DNA of 64,000 nucleotides, taken from positions 62,001-126,000 of the forward strand of contig JAKMXF010000342.1 in assembly GCA_024704765.1 (NCBI GenBank). The letters are read 5' to 3'. This stretch comes from Oopsacas minuta. Taxonomy: Eukaryota > Porifera > Hexactinellida > Lyssacinosida > Leucopsacidae. The position numbers and the translations under genes were made by a program. This document shows, in pieces, positions 35,940 through 46,842 of this stretch (the first letter of the stretch is position 1; every line of letters begins with the position of its first letter). The notes below the pieces were generated by a model. It made no database searches. It was not told where the DNA came from and saw only the letters and a list, made by a program, of their open reading frames with translations.

Positions 35940-38530
35940 CAATTTGCCTCAAATTTCTAGCAATATGGTAGGTCTCTTGACCATACTTGGACATATTTCC
36001 TGGTTGTCCCTCTTATTATTCATCAACATCGACAAGTAAACTCACTCGTTTGCCTTATGAATCAAAAGAGAAAGAAAAATTGAATCAAACCATTCAGCTT
36101 AGCCCAAAGTCTGAGAGTGAGGTCAAACACAAATTCATCATTAGAAATTTACAGGATCTGAAAGCTAAGTTGAATTATATTGTGTTGCCAGACAGTTGAT
36201 TAGTATGGTATACTGACAATTCTAGTACAAGGTTTATTCTTCTTTGTCTTGTTGAAAAAACTATTTCAGTGGATTTACATCTAGAAATAAATTCCTTTTT
36301 AACAGTATCAGCCTGGTTCAATGGACAAAGTATACATACTTCGCTTAATTCAATTAATGAAATTCGACAAATAGAATCCTCAAAATCTGTATCTGATATC
36401 ATCATACTAAATCACATTCATTTCATATTCCTCGTACCAGACAACACATAGAGAAGGTTATTGGTTTAGCTAGCATAGAGAATAATTAAAATTATTCTTC
36501 CTCAATTATAGCCAAGCTCCAATTTATCCTCTGTCAATTAGATAATGTATTTATTCCGAAGATAGACGAAGGTACAATATAATTACTCAAGTTATGTCAA
36601 TTAAGACCCATCTCATTTCTCCAGCATGTTATGTCTATCTCCAGGGTTTAGAGTGTCTTTCTGTACCGCATGTTTAGACATTAAATACATTGTATTCTTC
36701 GTTTGACATTGAAAACGTTTTTACCTATCTCCTCAAGCTACTTCTTCCTTCAGTTCATTGGAAAGAGATGTTTTTAGTTCAAATGTATGAAATACACGTC
36801 CAATCTGATATTACTTATAAAGGAGGGAAATCTTTGCTCCTAATTTGGACCCAGAGGACGCAACCAGAACTTTTTTTTCGCATAATGGTATCTAGCTTAC
36901 ATAAGAAATGGTCTTGTATTTCAAGATTATTACTATGTGGCTCTATTTCCGCTGAAAAGATACTTCCCATCATAAAATCAAAGAGTGTATCATTGATATT
37001 GAGAATTGTGGTTTAGGTGTACCAGGTAATTTGAACTGACAATTATCCTTTGAATGTAAGTCTTTTCAAACTATTTTTCTGAGTGGCAAATTGAAACTAG
37101 AGTGACTCACTCATTTGATCCTACGAGATTTCTCTTCCTCACACTCGATTTTGTTCATATTTTAAAAGTTTACGTTATAATTGGTTGAATCAGAAGAATT
37201 TTGATAAGACAATACATTTCTCCAAGTTTAAAGATTTTGAGATTGATAAATGCCAGTACCCCCTTTGTCTCCATTCAGCATCTTTTCAAGATATAGGCCT
37301 TCTATACAGCTCTGAAAGAGGAAGTTCAGCGAAACTGGCTCCTCAGGTAACAGTGAAAGCTTGTTTTCCTTCTAGTATAGAAAGACAGAATCTCAGATTG
37401 GTTTTGGAGGTTTTAATGATCTAACACTACCCGCTCCTGAGATCCAAAATGAAAAACGTTGTGAAGACTATCGTAATTATACCTCTACGTTTGTTCAGAA
37501 TTCTTCTTAGTCAGTAGATAATATTCAATGTTAATACACCCTTCAAAGGCATCCATTTAAATGACAATCTCTCAACACCCTTGATCTTACACGATGAACA
37601 TTTCATATATTTAGCTCGTATAGTGTATTGGCTTGATGATTGGCAGTCCTTACCTGGCAAATCGGGTAAATTGAGTACGCAAACGTATACTAGTTAAGAC
37701 ATGCTTGTATTGCTTTAGAACAGATAATAAACTATCTAACTGAGTCATGTGGATTTTCTTATGTTTTGCCTGCATTTTTGCAAACAGACCCATTAGAACA
37801 TCATTTGGGACTCTATCGTATGATCGCTGGTTCAAATTATCATATTTCCTACATTCAAATTCTTGAATTCTAGCGTCCATCCTAAAATGTTTTCTAACCA
37901 ACAGGACTCTTCTCAATCCATACATACTTTTGTCAATTCTTTTACTTCACCTTCTATACTTGTAGTTATGACCAAATAGTTCTTGAGCCATATCTTGATA
38001 AAATTGGTGGTATATTATCAATTGAATACACTCAGCAGATACTGCAGTCTTTAGCTTTTATCAGAGGATATTCGGTCTATAAATTCTTAAAAGGGTTTCA
38101 AGAGTGTAGATTGTGCACTGATACGCTAACTTATGATAAACAATTTATACCTGACAATGATTCAATTTCTCAATTCAAGCTCTTGCAATTAACAGATCGA
38201 GGAGTGCTCAAGTATCCATCTAAACCTGTTCTTAGCTCAGTCATTACTCCTGGAAGATTCTGTTTACTAATTAAGACAATGATCATTTGGCGAATCTACT
38301 TGTACACGGTGCAAAGCTAAATAGATATTAGTTGAGCTCACATTGATAAACATGGAAGATGATGCAAGTATTGATATCTGGAAATCAATCTGTGTTACTA
38401 GATGGGATATCTTACGTAAGCTTATTTTTACTACTGCCAATTGCTGTATTGTCAACAAGATTAAGAACTATATTTCACTTATAACTTCTAGAGGTATAGA
38501 AAAAAGTAAACTGAAAAAGTTCTCATGATT
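35940..38530 (+). pseudogene. THAP/P-type transposase, decayed, 5'-truncated
   Basis: The readable part starts after the THAP finger with IFPGCPSYYSST (about 35992), the linker also seen in the minus-strand copy at 60484. Conserved pieces follow: EIHVQSDITYKGGKSLL (36800, where the other copy has DEIHVKSELSYTGGRIL; RNase H-like core), SSLHKKWSCISRLL, and AKLAPQVTVKACFPSSIERQNL (37340). Later come the LPGKSGKLSTQT-type block near 37655, KLLQLTDRGVLKYPSKPV (38185), and TRWDILRKLIFTTANC (38400). Numerous stops and frameshifts show it is dead. The N-terminal THAP finger is not found. Confidence 0.75.
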
Positions 38531-40274
38531 TTGTGAAGTCTGTGTGTTATTATTGTAATTGTATGTATTTACGTTCATTACGTATGCTGATTGGGTTATT
38601 GTCCAATATCCTATAGTAAATATTATATTACTACATGATTTTTGTATTATCCAATTTTTGTGTAAATATCGTTTGTATATCGACATGCTTAAGTTCCTTC
38701 GATTTTCAGCTAAACATACTAAATATGGCAGCATCCACGTTTTACACTTTGAATTTTCCACATATAGTGTAAATATCTTGTATTTCATAGGCTGTTAATG
38801 TAGACAACTCTGGAGAACCAGGACATCAAAAGGCAGTGATTATTCCATATAAGAGCGAAAATTTAGTGGAAGGGGCAATTTTTTGAGCGTTCCTTTACTT
38901 ATATACTTAGGAATACACCCTGTTAATCGACCATATATATTATCTTTCAAAACAACTTTTGAGATTGACCTCCTTGGATCATATATTTTCTTGATATTTC
39001 TTTCATATCCAAATTGAATACGCAATGCTATCATGTGTCTTGTTATTAATACATTGCTACATCATAGCATTCTTTATAAAGGCCCACCATCAGCAGGGCG
39101 CGCTGCCAGGATCTGGCGAACGGAGGGGCTAGACCTGACGGACACGTTTTATCGTGGGGGCTAAGCTTGCTCGGCATATCAAATAAAGAATTCAACAATT
39201 CGCCTTATATTGCCAGAAAATTCTATAACTTGGTGCTTTGGATGAATAATATAGGTAAATTCAAATGAAGACAGATTATTAAGGTGAATAATATTGTACT
39301 AACAATCAAACACAAAAGCTGTTTGCAAACATTGCCGGTGTCCTAATATGTCTATACAAAAGTGGAAAAATAACCATCCAAGACATAATTGAGTTCTACT
39401 AAATAAATCTAGCACCGAAAGTAAAATTTCAAAATTGTCCAGCCGACAGTCAGGGAATGCAGGTCAGGATTATTTGTTTGTGTTATGATTAATCATAGTA
39501 AATGTGATTAATCACTAGCTAAATCTGTGGATAATGATATGATCGATCTGTGAATTAGTTACTTTCGAGCTTTGAAATTCTCAAAATCGGATTCTACCTA
39601 ATCACCCTTGACAATATGTTGAAACCTAATCTCTAGCTTGCTTTTGTATTTACATAGAAATATGTGAAAATATGGTTAATCGCAAAAAGGTTTCACTTTA
39701 GAAAATATTCATACCCGAGGTGCAAATCTCCGACCCAAAATGTATATGTATCCCAATTTTAATGCTAATTGGACCCTAAATTTTGCACTGCCGCGCGGAG
39801 GGATGGGCGGGCTTAGGGATCTCGCACATCGTCCATGCCATTAGGGCATCTCCCTATAAGAGCTGCATTAAATATATAAAAATATATAACAAGACTCATA
39901 AACTGAGTGAGAAACAAGTCTCGAAGAAGTAAGGCGGAATTTTAGTTAAACTAGGCCACCTGACTACTTGTGCGTTACAACATAGTAAACAAAAATCTTT
40001 TGCCAATACATACTATTCTAGATAGCTTTTTGAAATTTTCGTTACAAGGTTGTATTGCTAGATATTTATTGTCAATTTAAAATTAGTGGCATGCTTACCA
40101 TCTATAATATCTAACTTCAACAAATAACATGTACTTATTAAACAAACAAAGCAAAGAAGAAGCAAGTTCAGTAAGAGATTTCTGAATTTTATCTTCCGAA
40201 ATTACGTGGAGGCTTGAGCCCATCAAATTTTCCATAACGCCGCTCCTGCCCATCGGTTGTACAAGGGATATATA
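38531..40274. other. No gene recognised; short GC-rich islands
   Basis: No coding motif recognised. Two short GC-rich patches (about 39090-39170 and 39788-39850) stand out from the AT-rich surroundings but match no feature I know. Confidence 0.4.
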
Positions 40275-41642
40275 CCGGGTGTTTCAAAAAAATTAGGCCC
40301 CAGTTACATCTTTTTCTCTCTATGTACAGGTATTCTATTATAGCAATATTTTCTCTTCACTATATGGCAGAAACAACTCCTGTGAATACATCCATGCCAA
40401 ATTGGAAGTTGGAACACCGCATATTCTGTGTCGAATTCTACTTCAAACATAGGTCGTTTACGACGGTCAATGAGTTATTTCATGCAAAGTTTGAGGCAGC
40501 TTCCTCGCCCTGTAAGAGTGTGATTCAATCCTGGGTTAGCCATTTTAGGGGTAAGGGACCGTGCTAAACCTAAATACAAAGGATTCCAAGCGTCCAACTC
40601 ATTCTGGGAGACCTAGGAAGAGAACTGCGGAGGTTATTGATGATGTCAGGGAAGAAGTTGGAAACAGCCCAAAAAGGTCAATCCGGAAGAGGAGCCAGTC
40701 TCTTGGTGTCACCCCTACCACCCTCTGGAGAGTCTTGAAACAAGATTTGTCCTTTTTCCCCTATAGAATACAAACTGGCCAGAAGCTATCAAATGTAGAT
40801 AAGGTCAAGAGGGTAGCTATGGCTGAGAAATTGGTCGCCAAAGTTGTAAGTTGTGACTCATTCCTTGGGCTTCTCTTCACCTCGGATGAGGCTCATTTTG
40901 AGCTGGATGGGCGGGTCAATAGTAAGAACAATGTATTTTGGGGTACTCAGAAGCCTTCAGAGATAGTTCAGAAGCCATTACATTCCGAATGATGCACCGT
41001 GTGGGCTGCTATTGGGGCGAGAGGCATCATTGGACCTATTTTCATCGAAGAAAATTGTCGAAATGTGACTGTGACAAAGGAACGCTACGTCAAGGTGCTT
41101 AATGAGTTCTGGAAAGAAGTGGAATCACTCTACCCCTCTCTGCTACCCAAATTATGGTTCCAGCAGGATGGAGCCCCTGCCCATACCTCATTAATTGCTA
41201 GGGAATGGCTTAAAAACCACTTTGGAATCAGAATCACCAGTCGACTGACCCCCTTTGAGTGGGCCCCTCATAGCCCGGACCTGAGCCCCACTGATTTCTA
41301 TCTTTGGGGCTATTTGAAGGATAAAGATATAGCTAACAAACCCCAGAGCATCAGAGAACTAAAAATATCCATTAAGGATGAAATGGGAAAGATTCCAAAG
41401 TCAGTGTGCATGGATGTAATGAAGAATTTTGTGAAAAGACTAAGAAAATGCATGGAAGTTAATGGCGGGCACCTAGAACAAATGCTATAAGTTGGGTATT
41501 TCAGTAATTTCAACCTTTTCCTTTTGTTATATTGTTAAAAAGTAGTATATTTATACTAGTTAGCAATGGTATATCTGAATACATAGAATCGTCTGAAATA
41601 TGGCTCCATGATTTTGGGGCCTGTTTGTTTTGAAACACCCGG
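40275..41642 (+). mobile_element. DD41D mariner-type element
   Basis: The left end CCGGGTGTTTCAAAAAAATT (40275) and the right end read inward, CCGGGTGTTTCAAAACAAAC (41642), are inverted repeats, both continuing into a GGCCCC block. TA duplications flank it at 40273-40274 and 41643-41644. Length is 1368 bp. The transposase within has only one stop and one frameshift, so this is among the younger elements of the window. Confidence 0.94.
40364..41490 (+). pseudogene. DD41D mariner transposase, two lesions
   Basis: I chose the ATG at 40364 (MAETTPVNTSMPNWKLEHRI) because the homology of the family begins there. The helix-turn-helix linker appears as HSGRPRKRT. The first catalytic Asp is in FTSDEAHFELDG, the second in WFQQDGAPAHTS, and the third in SPDLSPTDFYLWGY. 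There are 41 residues between the second and third, hence DD41D (rosa/VISITOR-like group). A frameshift lies near 40560, and a TGA at 40990-40992 stands where CGA (Arg) is likely. Otherwise the reading is full length. All three catalytic Asp residues are intact. Confidence 0.9.
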
Positions 41643-42365
41643 TATATAGTATTGTAAGCTAGATATTATGTTAGTATACACAATGGTTTTATATCGCACA
41701 AACAGGACTTTATGCCCAAGTAAAAATGTATTACTGATGTGTAGAATATTATGTGCCCAACCAACAAAGCAAAATAAATTCAAAATTTTCCAATTCTTTG
41801 CTTAGTAAGCATTATTTGTAGAAAATGACCAAATGTTTGATTAGATGTAGCACGTTAATAATCGCATCTTTGATTTCAAAGCTTATATGCGAAATGATGC
41901 AAAGATGCTTTAGAAAACATTTTCAAAATTTGTATTGATGAAGTAGCGGTTGTTAGTTACATTAGTGACCATGGATGGTATTAGCAAATTTGTAATATGT
42001 TTCACAAAAGCATATTTAGCATTCCACCATAGCATTCTATACACTAAGGCAAGATTTGGACCATGAATTAATTGAATCTCTCAATATTAGCCTAAAAATT
42101 CAAATGGCGTGATAAAATTACAATGGTACATTTTGACCCAAATACATGTATTATTGATATTTGGCAATACACAAATTCTACATCTATATATTTCCGGGCC
42201 GAAATGACGTCATTTGCTTGCTTATTTAGCAATTATGTTAAAGGAATACTCCAATGTTGAAATGCCTTAATGAGTTAATTAGCAAAGTTATCGTTTCAAA
42301 ATATATACCATCGTATCTAACGATGCTGCCGCACAAAATTTCAAAAATTCTTCATGATAAATTTA
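41643..42365. other. No gene; repeat-like DNA related to the next palindrome
   Basis: GTGACCATGGATGG (about 41966) and similar phrases recur in the palindrome at 42366-43152. This stretch is probably an older related repeat. No gene seen. Confidence 0.4.
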
Positions 42366-43152
42366 GCAAGTTTCAGAGTTATAGTTGTGACCATGGGTGG
42401 CAAATTTGGGCCAATATTTATCCATAACTTGACATCCTTCAATCAGGGCTGGATTGAGTTAGCCGGTTAACCGCCGCTATATATCAGTTAACTGCTTGGA
42501 TAATATATATTCGGTTAACCGAAAAGTGTCATTTCAACCAAAATGTTTAGTGTTCCTGAGCGTTTGAGAGATGCGAAATAAAATATACATGAATTTTGCT
42601 AGTTTGGTATTTATGAGAAGTTACATTTTAGGTCCGTATTCTCAAATTTTAATAGTTTAAAAAGTAAACATCACATCACGATTGTATATATAATAGTTAT
42701 GTATTGATATTTTCAATTATAGTCACAAAACATCATTGATTGTATTAAGAATAAATACAGTGGTTAACCGGTTAAACGGCAATTATCGAAATGATTTTAT
42801 CCGCCTCCTTAATTCGGTTAACCAACCCTAGCCCTACGTCAATACTATGGCCAAACCAACTGACACACAAATAGTATATACCCGACTTTCTATACCCTAA
42901 TAACATATGTTGATATGATATTTCCAAAGAATATTGCGCAGTCATCGATAATACCATATATGGTCATTTTCAAGATTACGTCATAAATACAAGAGATATC
43001 TTATCAAAATGTATTATCAAGGTATGAGAAGTCGGGTATACAGTATTTTGCGTGTCAATTGGTTTGGCCGTAACATTGAAGGATGTCAAATTATGGATGA
43101 ATATTGGCCCAAATATGCCACCCATGGTCACTACTATAACTCTGAAACTCGC
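42366..43152. repeat. Large palindrome with 193-bp arms, interrupted
   Basis: The left arm, 42366-42443 plus 42844-42958, pairs with the right arm, 42959-43152. The centre is ACCATATATGGT (42953-42964). Arms share, for example, GTGACCATGGGTGG, TTTGGGCCAATATT, GACATCCTTCAAT and GGCCAAACCAA. The left arm is split by a 392-bp MITE (42444-42835). When that is ignored, arm lengths agree within about 1 bp. It is non-coding. Confidence 0.8.
42444..42835. mobile_element. hAT-type MITE nested in the palindrome
   Basis: The left end CAGGGCTGGATTGAGTTAGC and the right end, read inward, AGGGCTAGGGTTGGTTAACC are inverted repeats. Both are rich in GGTTAACC. Imperfect 8-bp target duplications flank it: CCTTCAAT (42436-42443) and ACGTCAAT (42836-42843). 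It interrupts one arm of the palindrome at exactly the point where the other arm is continuous. Confidence 0.7.
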
Positions 43153-43531
43153 TAACATTATATTTTATTTAGTACAATGTTAAATGAATATACCAAACCG
43201 CACACAGATTTCAACAATTTCGCATTCAATGGAAATACTGAGATTTTCATTGTGTGACCGCTAATTTGATAAAATTTGGCCCGAGAATTTTAATTTCCAG
43301 AGTGCGTAGAAATCACAAATATGGCCATATGGCCCCAAATGTATTGTTCTTAGAAAACACCCATTGAATTCTTCCTCTATTCAATAAGCTTTCTGATATT
43401 ATTTTCAATTATAATTATTAAGTCATATATGCTGAAAATATGAAGAATGATTAAATAAATAACAAATTTTTAAATTGGCTAAAAATAGACATAAAATAGA
43501 TCCAAGACTTAGATAATAGGGAATTATCTAG
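43153..43531. other. No gene recognised
   Basis: AT-rich spacer between the palindrome and the next hAT element. Confidence 0.45.
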
Positions 43532-45807
43532 AAAGGTGTTTGCAACCTTTTCGAAGAGGGGGCCACATTCCAACTTTATTTCATATAAAGTTTCGATGGA
43601 TAAATGTGAACTGTTATAATTTGCAATTAATTAAAAGAGAGTTTAAATCGCTATTTACTACTTTACTCTTGAAATTTAATGAGATATTGGGCATTGTTTT
43701 TGCTTGCATAGGTGGTCAATGTCTGCCGGCACACTTGATATAGCGATACGAATTATTCCGTCAAGATATTCATCTGCCAATTTAGATCTCGTATTTATTG
43801 TGACGTTTTTACTGTGCTGACTATACTTTAGTATAGTAGCCCAGTATTGAAATGGGAGCCTATTTTTTCTTCTCCGCGAAAGCCCTGCAGCCAAAACTGA
43901 ATAGATTAAGGTGATATATGGTGTGGGAAATATTGAAGATATTCGTCGGGTGTGCATCTCCCCTTTGTTGATCAATTGGACACCAAGGGCCACTTTTCAC
44001 ACTGGTCAAACTTTTGTCTGGCCCCAAGCAAAAAAAAGGAAAGGTGCCAAAATTTTCACACCTTTCGAAGGAGAAAAAATTCTTTTTCATCTTGAAAAAA
44101 ACTGTTAGCAGAGTATGTGCTGCCTAACAAGGAAATTCAGCGAAGTGCAAATTGCAAGATTTTGGACAGGACGCTGAGGTATATATTTACGATAAAATGA
44201 TAGAGATCACGTTCAGCGAAAGCCCTCTTCAAATCAGTTTCACGTTGAATGTTAATTAGTTCCAATTGGGACATGGCGTGAGAATCATTGACTTCAATCC
44301 TATATGGATCTGAAAACAGTTTCAGTTCATTAGTGTTCCCTGAAATCCGCAAACCTTTGTTCAAATTCATTTCTTAGAATTCCGATGAGAGCGGGATTAC
44401 TTTTCATACTTACTATCGTTCCATCCCTAGTTGATAGAGTTGTGAAATGTATAACTTTCTTGTTCATCAACTGTGTATGAATCAATTCTAATTTTGAATG
44501 TACGCTTGTGCATGTTCATACTGTTTGTTGAACATTGCTCCTTCCTTGTAGCTTCACATTAAGTTCCGCAAGATACTTGGTAATATCAAGTAGAAATGCT
44601 AAGTCATTTAACCCTTGATCATCTTCCATAAAGCTTACGTCCTTTTCTTTGCTCTTCATAAAGAATTTATTTCTTCAAGTAGGGAATAGAATCTGGCAAG
44701 GGTGGCCGGCTCTGCTGAGCCAGCGAACATGGCTGAAATATATGAAATCGTCGTGGTCAGATCCTACTTCTGCAAGATAGGCCTGAAATTTTATGTGATT
44801 GAGTCCCTTAGATCTAATGAAATTGACTGTAGAAACAACTTTTTTCATCACATATTTCATTTCCAGTGTTTTTAGACACAGTAGTTGTTGGTGAATGATT
44901 CAGTGATGTGTAATGACTTCATGAGATACATATTTAAGCATTAGACTTGTGAATCCTTTAGGCTTTCCAATCATCGCAGGGGCCCCACCAGTTCTTATGC
45001 CACAAAGTTTGCCCGGACTTAGATCGAGTTCATCTTTTCATGTTTACTTCGTCGAAAATGTCTTGTCCTGTTGTGCCTTTAATCGGACATAGGTCGAGTA
45101 GTTCTTCAACGACTTCAAAACCTTTGGTCACTCTTCTTATAAATATTGCGAATTGAGCTGTATCACACACATCTGTGCTTTCATCGATGGCTAGACTATA
45201 AAATTGACAGGGACCGAGTCTCTTGATCAAAGTATTTTGAATATTGGTGCTAGGTCGTCCACTCTTCTTAGCAACGGTCTGAGATGAAAGGCTGGTTTTC
45301 TCTACCATTTACTATTAGTCAAGACATACTTCAGATGTAAATATGTCCAAACAGTCTTTCACAAATTCTCCATAAGATAATGGTTTCCTCTCTTCGCTAT
45401 TGCTTCTGTTATTATAATGCTGACTTTGCTAGCTGCCTTAGAACTTTGTCTTGCAGCTCTGAAAAACGATTGCTGACCGATAATGTTCTGTTTCAGCGAG
45501 TTGACTCGATCAATTCTATCTGACCGTTGAGCATGTCGAAATTTTGATCATGTCTCGTAGAATAATGTCGTTTGACACGGTATTCATTGAAAACAACTAT
45601 TTTCTCTTGACATATCAGGCACAATATGACCTCATTATGCTCGATTACAAAATAATCATTCGTTCAAGATCCTTTGAAAAGTCGACATTCTCCATCAATA
45701 AGATGGCAGATGCATGAAAAGATGTCGCTTGATGTAGTCATTTTGGTATTGGAAGTAATGGTCTACGCTCGTTTTACAAGCTAGGCAGGCCGTAAGTTGA
45801 AAACCCC
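43532..45807 (-). mobile_element. hAT element (GTF2IRD2/ZBED-like), older copy
   Basis: The ends are AAGGTGTTTGCAAC on the left and GTTGAAAACCCCT on the right, weak inverted repeats of hAT type. The repeated flank TTATCTAGAAA (43524-43534 and 45808-45818) covers an 8-bp target duplication; the exact 8 bases are ambiguous. The minus-strand gene inside is strongly decayed. The general plan matches the younger hAT at 46843-49194. Confidence 0.75.
43676..45741 (-). pseudogene. hAT transposase, BED finger to hATC, decayed
   Basis: From an ATG at 45741 the read includes a BED-type finger, with LCLICQEKIVVFNEYRVKRH then STRHDQ (C-x2-C and H-x4-H). Next is LAIDESTDVCDTAQFAIFIR (45180, RNase H-like core with the conserved DEST). 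Then comes NFIRSKGLNHIKFQAYL, HVRWLSRAGHP and FMEDDQGLNDLAFLLDITKY. The C-terminal YLDGIIRIAISSVPADIDHL (about 43740) ends with QKQCQISH-type KQKQCPISH. This order is that of GTF2IRD2/EPM2AIP1-like hAT transposases. Many frameshifts break it. Confidence 0.8.
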
Positions 45808-45928
45808 TTATCTAGAAAATATACACCTAGAACTAGTGCAAGTGTATTGAGTAAGTTCTACTGATTATATAATGGTTACTAAGTAAGAATTCATGGATTA
45901 CATAGACTTTGTATTAGCACAGAATTTA

Positions 45929-46234
45929 CAGTTCCATCCTCGCTAATCTGAAATTCGTTAATCCGATTCCTCGCTTATCCGAACAGGCTAAAAATCTTAT
46001 ACAACTTTTGGAAAATTTAGTAAAATGTTCAAACATAACTATTTGTATAATTCTACTGGAGACAAATACATATTACTATATCACAGTGTTACACATGTTG
46101 GCAGCCTTATCATCATTTGTACATCTTTTGTAACAATGTCCCATAGATCCTATAGTATTGTTTCAATACATTATTTAATCCGAATGAAATATAGAAATTG
46201 AAACAGCGCTGTTCAGATTAGTGAGGTTGTATTG
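45929..46234. mobile_element. pogo/Tigger-like MITE
   Basis: The left end CAGTTCCATCCTCGCTAATC and the right end, read inward, CAATACAACCTCACTAATCT are inverted repeats. Both are flanked by TA (45927-45928 and 46235-46236). The CCTCGCTAATCTGAA and TTATCCGAAC motifs are typical of pogo/Tigger non-autonomous elements. Length is 306 bp, non-coding. Confidence 0.65.
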
Positions 46235-46834
46235 TATTCACTATCGTAGAGTTAATTCTTTACCGAATGACTTGAAATTCCAGCTTATTGCTTTTAGAAA
46301 ACAACCGCCCTTGTTTGTGTACTTCTGCCTGGACAACCGCTATTACAGTATAAACTACCGATTCAAATAAAATATTGCTGATTTCGTCTAGGGTTTGGGT
46401 ATCTAACATATTCATATTTAATGAGCATATTGAAAAGTCACTTACAATGATCTCCTAATTTATGTTATCGTTTAGCTAACATTTAACTAGATTTTAGCTG
46501 AATTTAACCGAATGTGTAATAACACTGAATATTTTCAGTCAAATTTTTCAGAATTTCTGAAAAAGTAAAATGAACCAATAATGGCAGGTGTTAAATAGTT
46601 AGCAAGTGCTGAAATTTGTGACGTAATCGAAAAATCGGTATAAAATGGTTGAGATAACAAATGGGCAGACTTTATAATCAAAATTTTTGTTCACGATATT
46701 TTTCCGATCAGTTTCTGAAATTTATAAGCATATCCTATAGGGAGATACTCTATTATTGGGTCCGTCCTTCCGTCTCCGATATGCAAAGTCTACCTGTCTG
46801 ATTGCCATGAAAATTAGTGCCTATTTGATATACA
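46235..46834. other. No gene recognised
   Basis: AT-rich DNA without recognisable coding or repeat structure. Confidence 0.45.
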
Positions 46835-46842
46835 TTCTAGGG

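Noticed and set aside
39090-39170. GC-rich patch as a possible structural RNA gene
   Set aside because: No tRNA or 5S-type internal promoter boxes or fold recognised.
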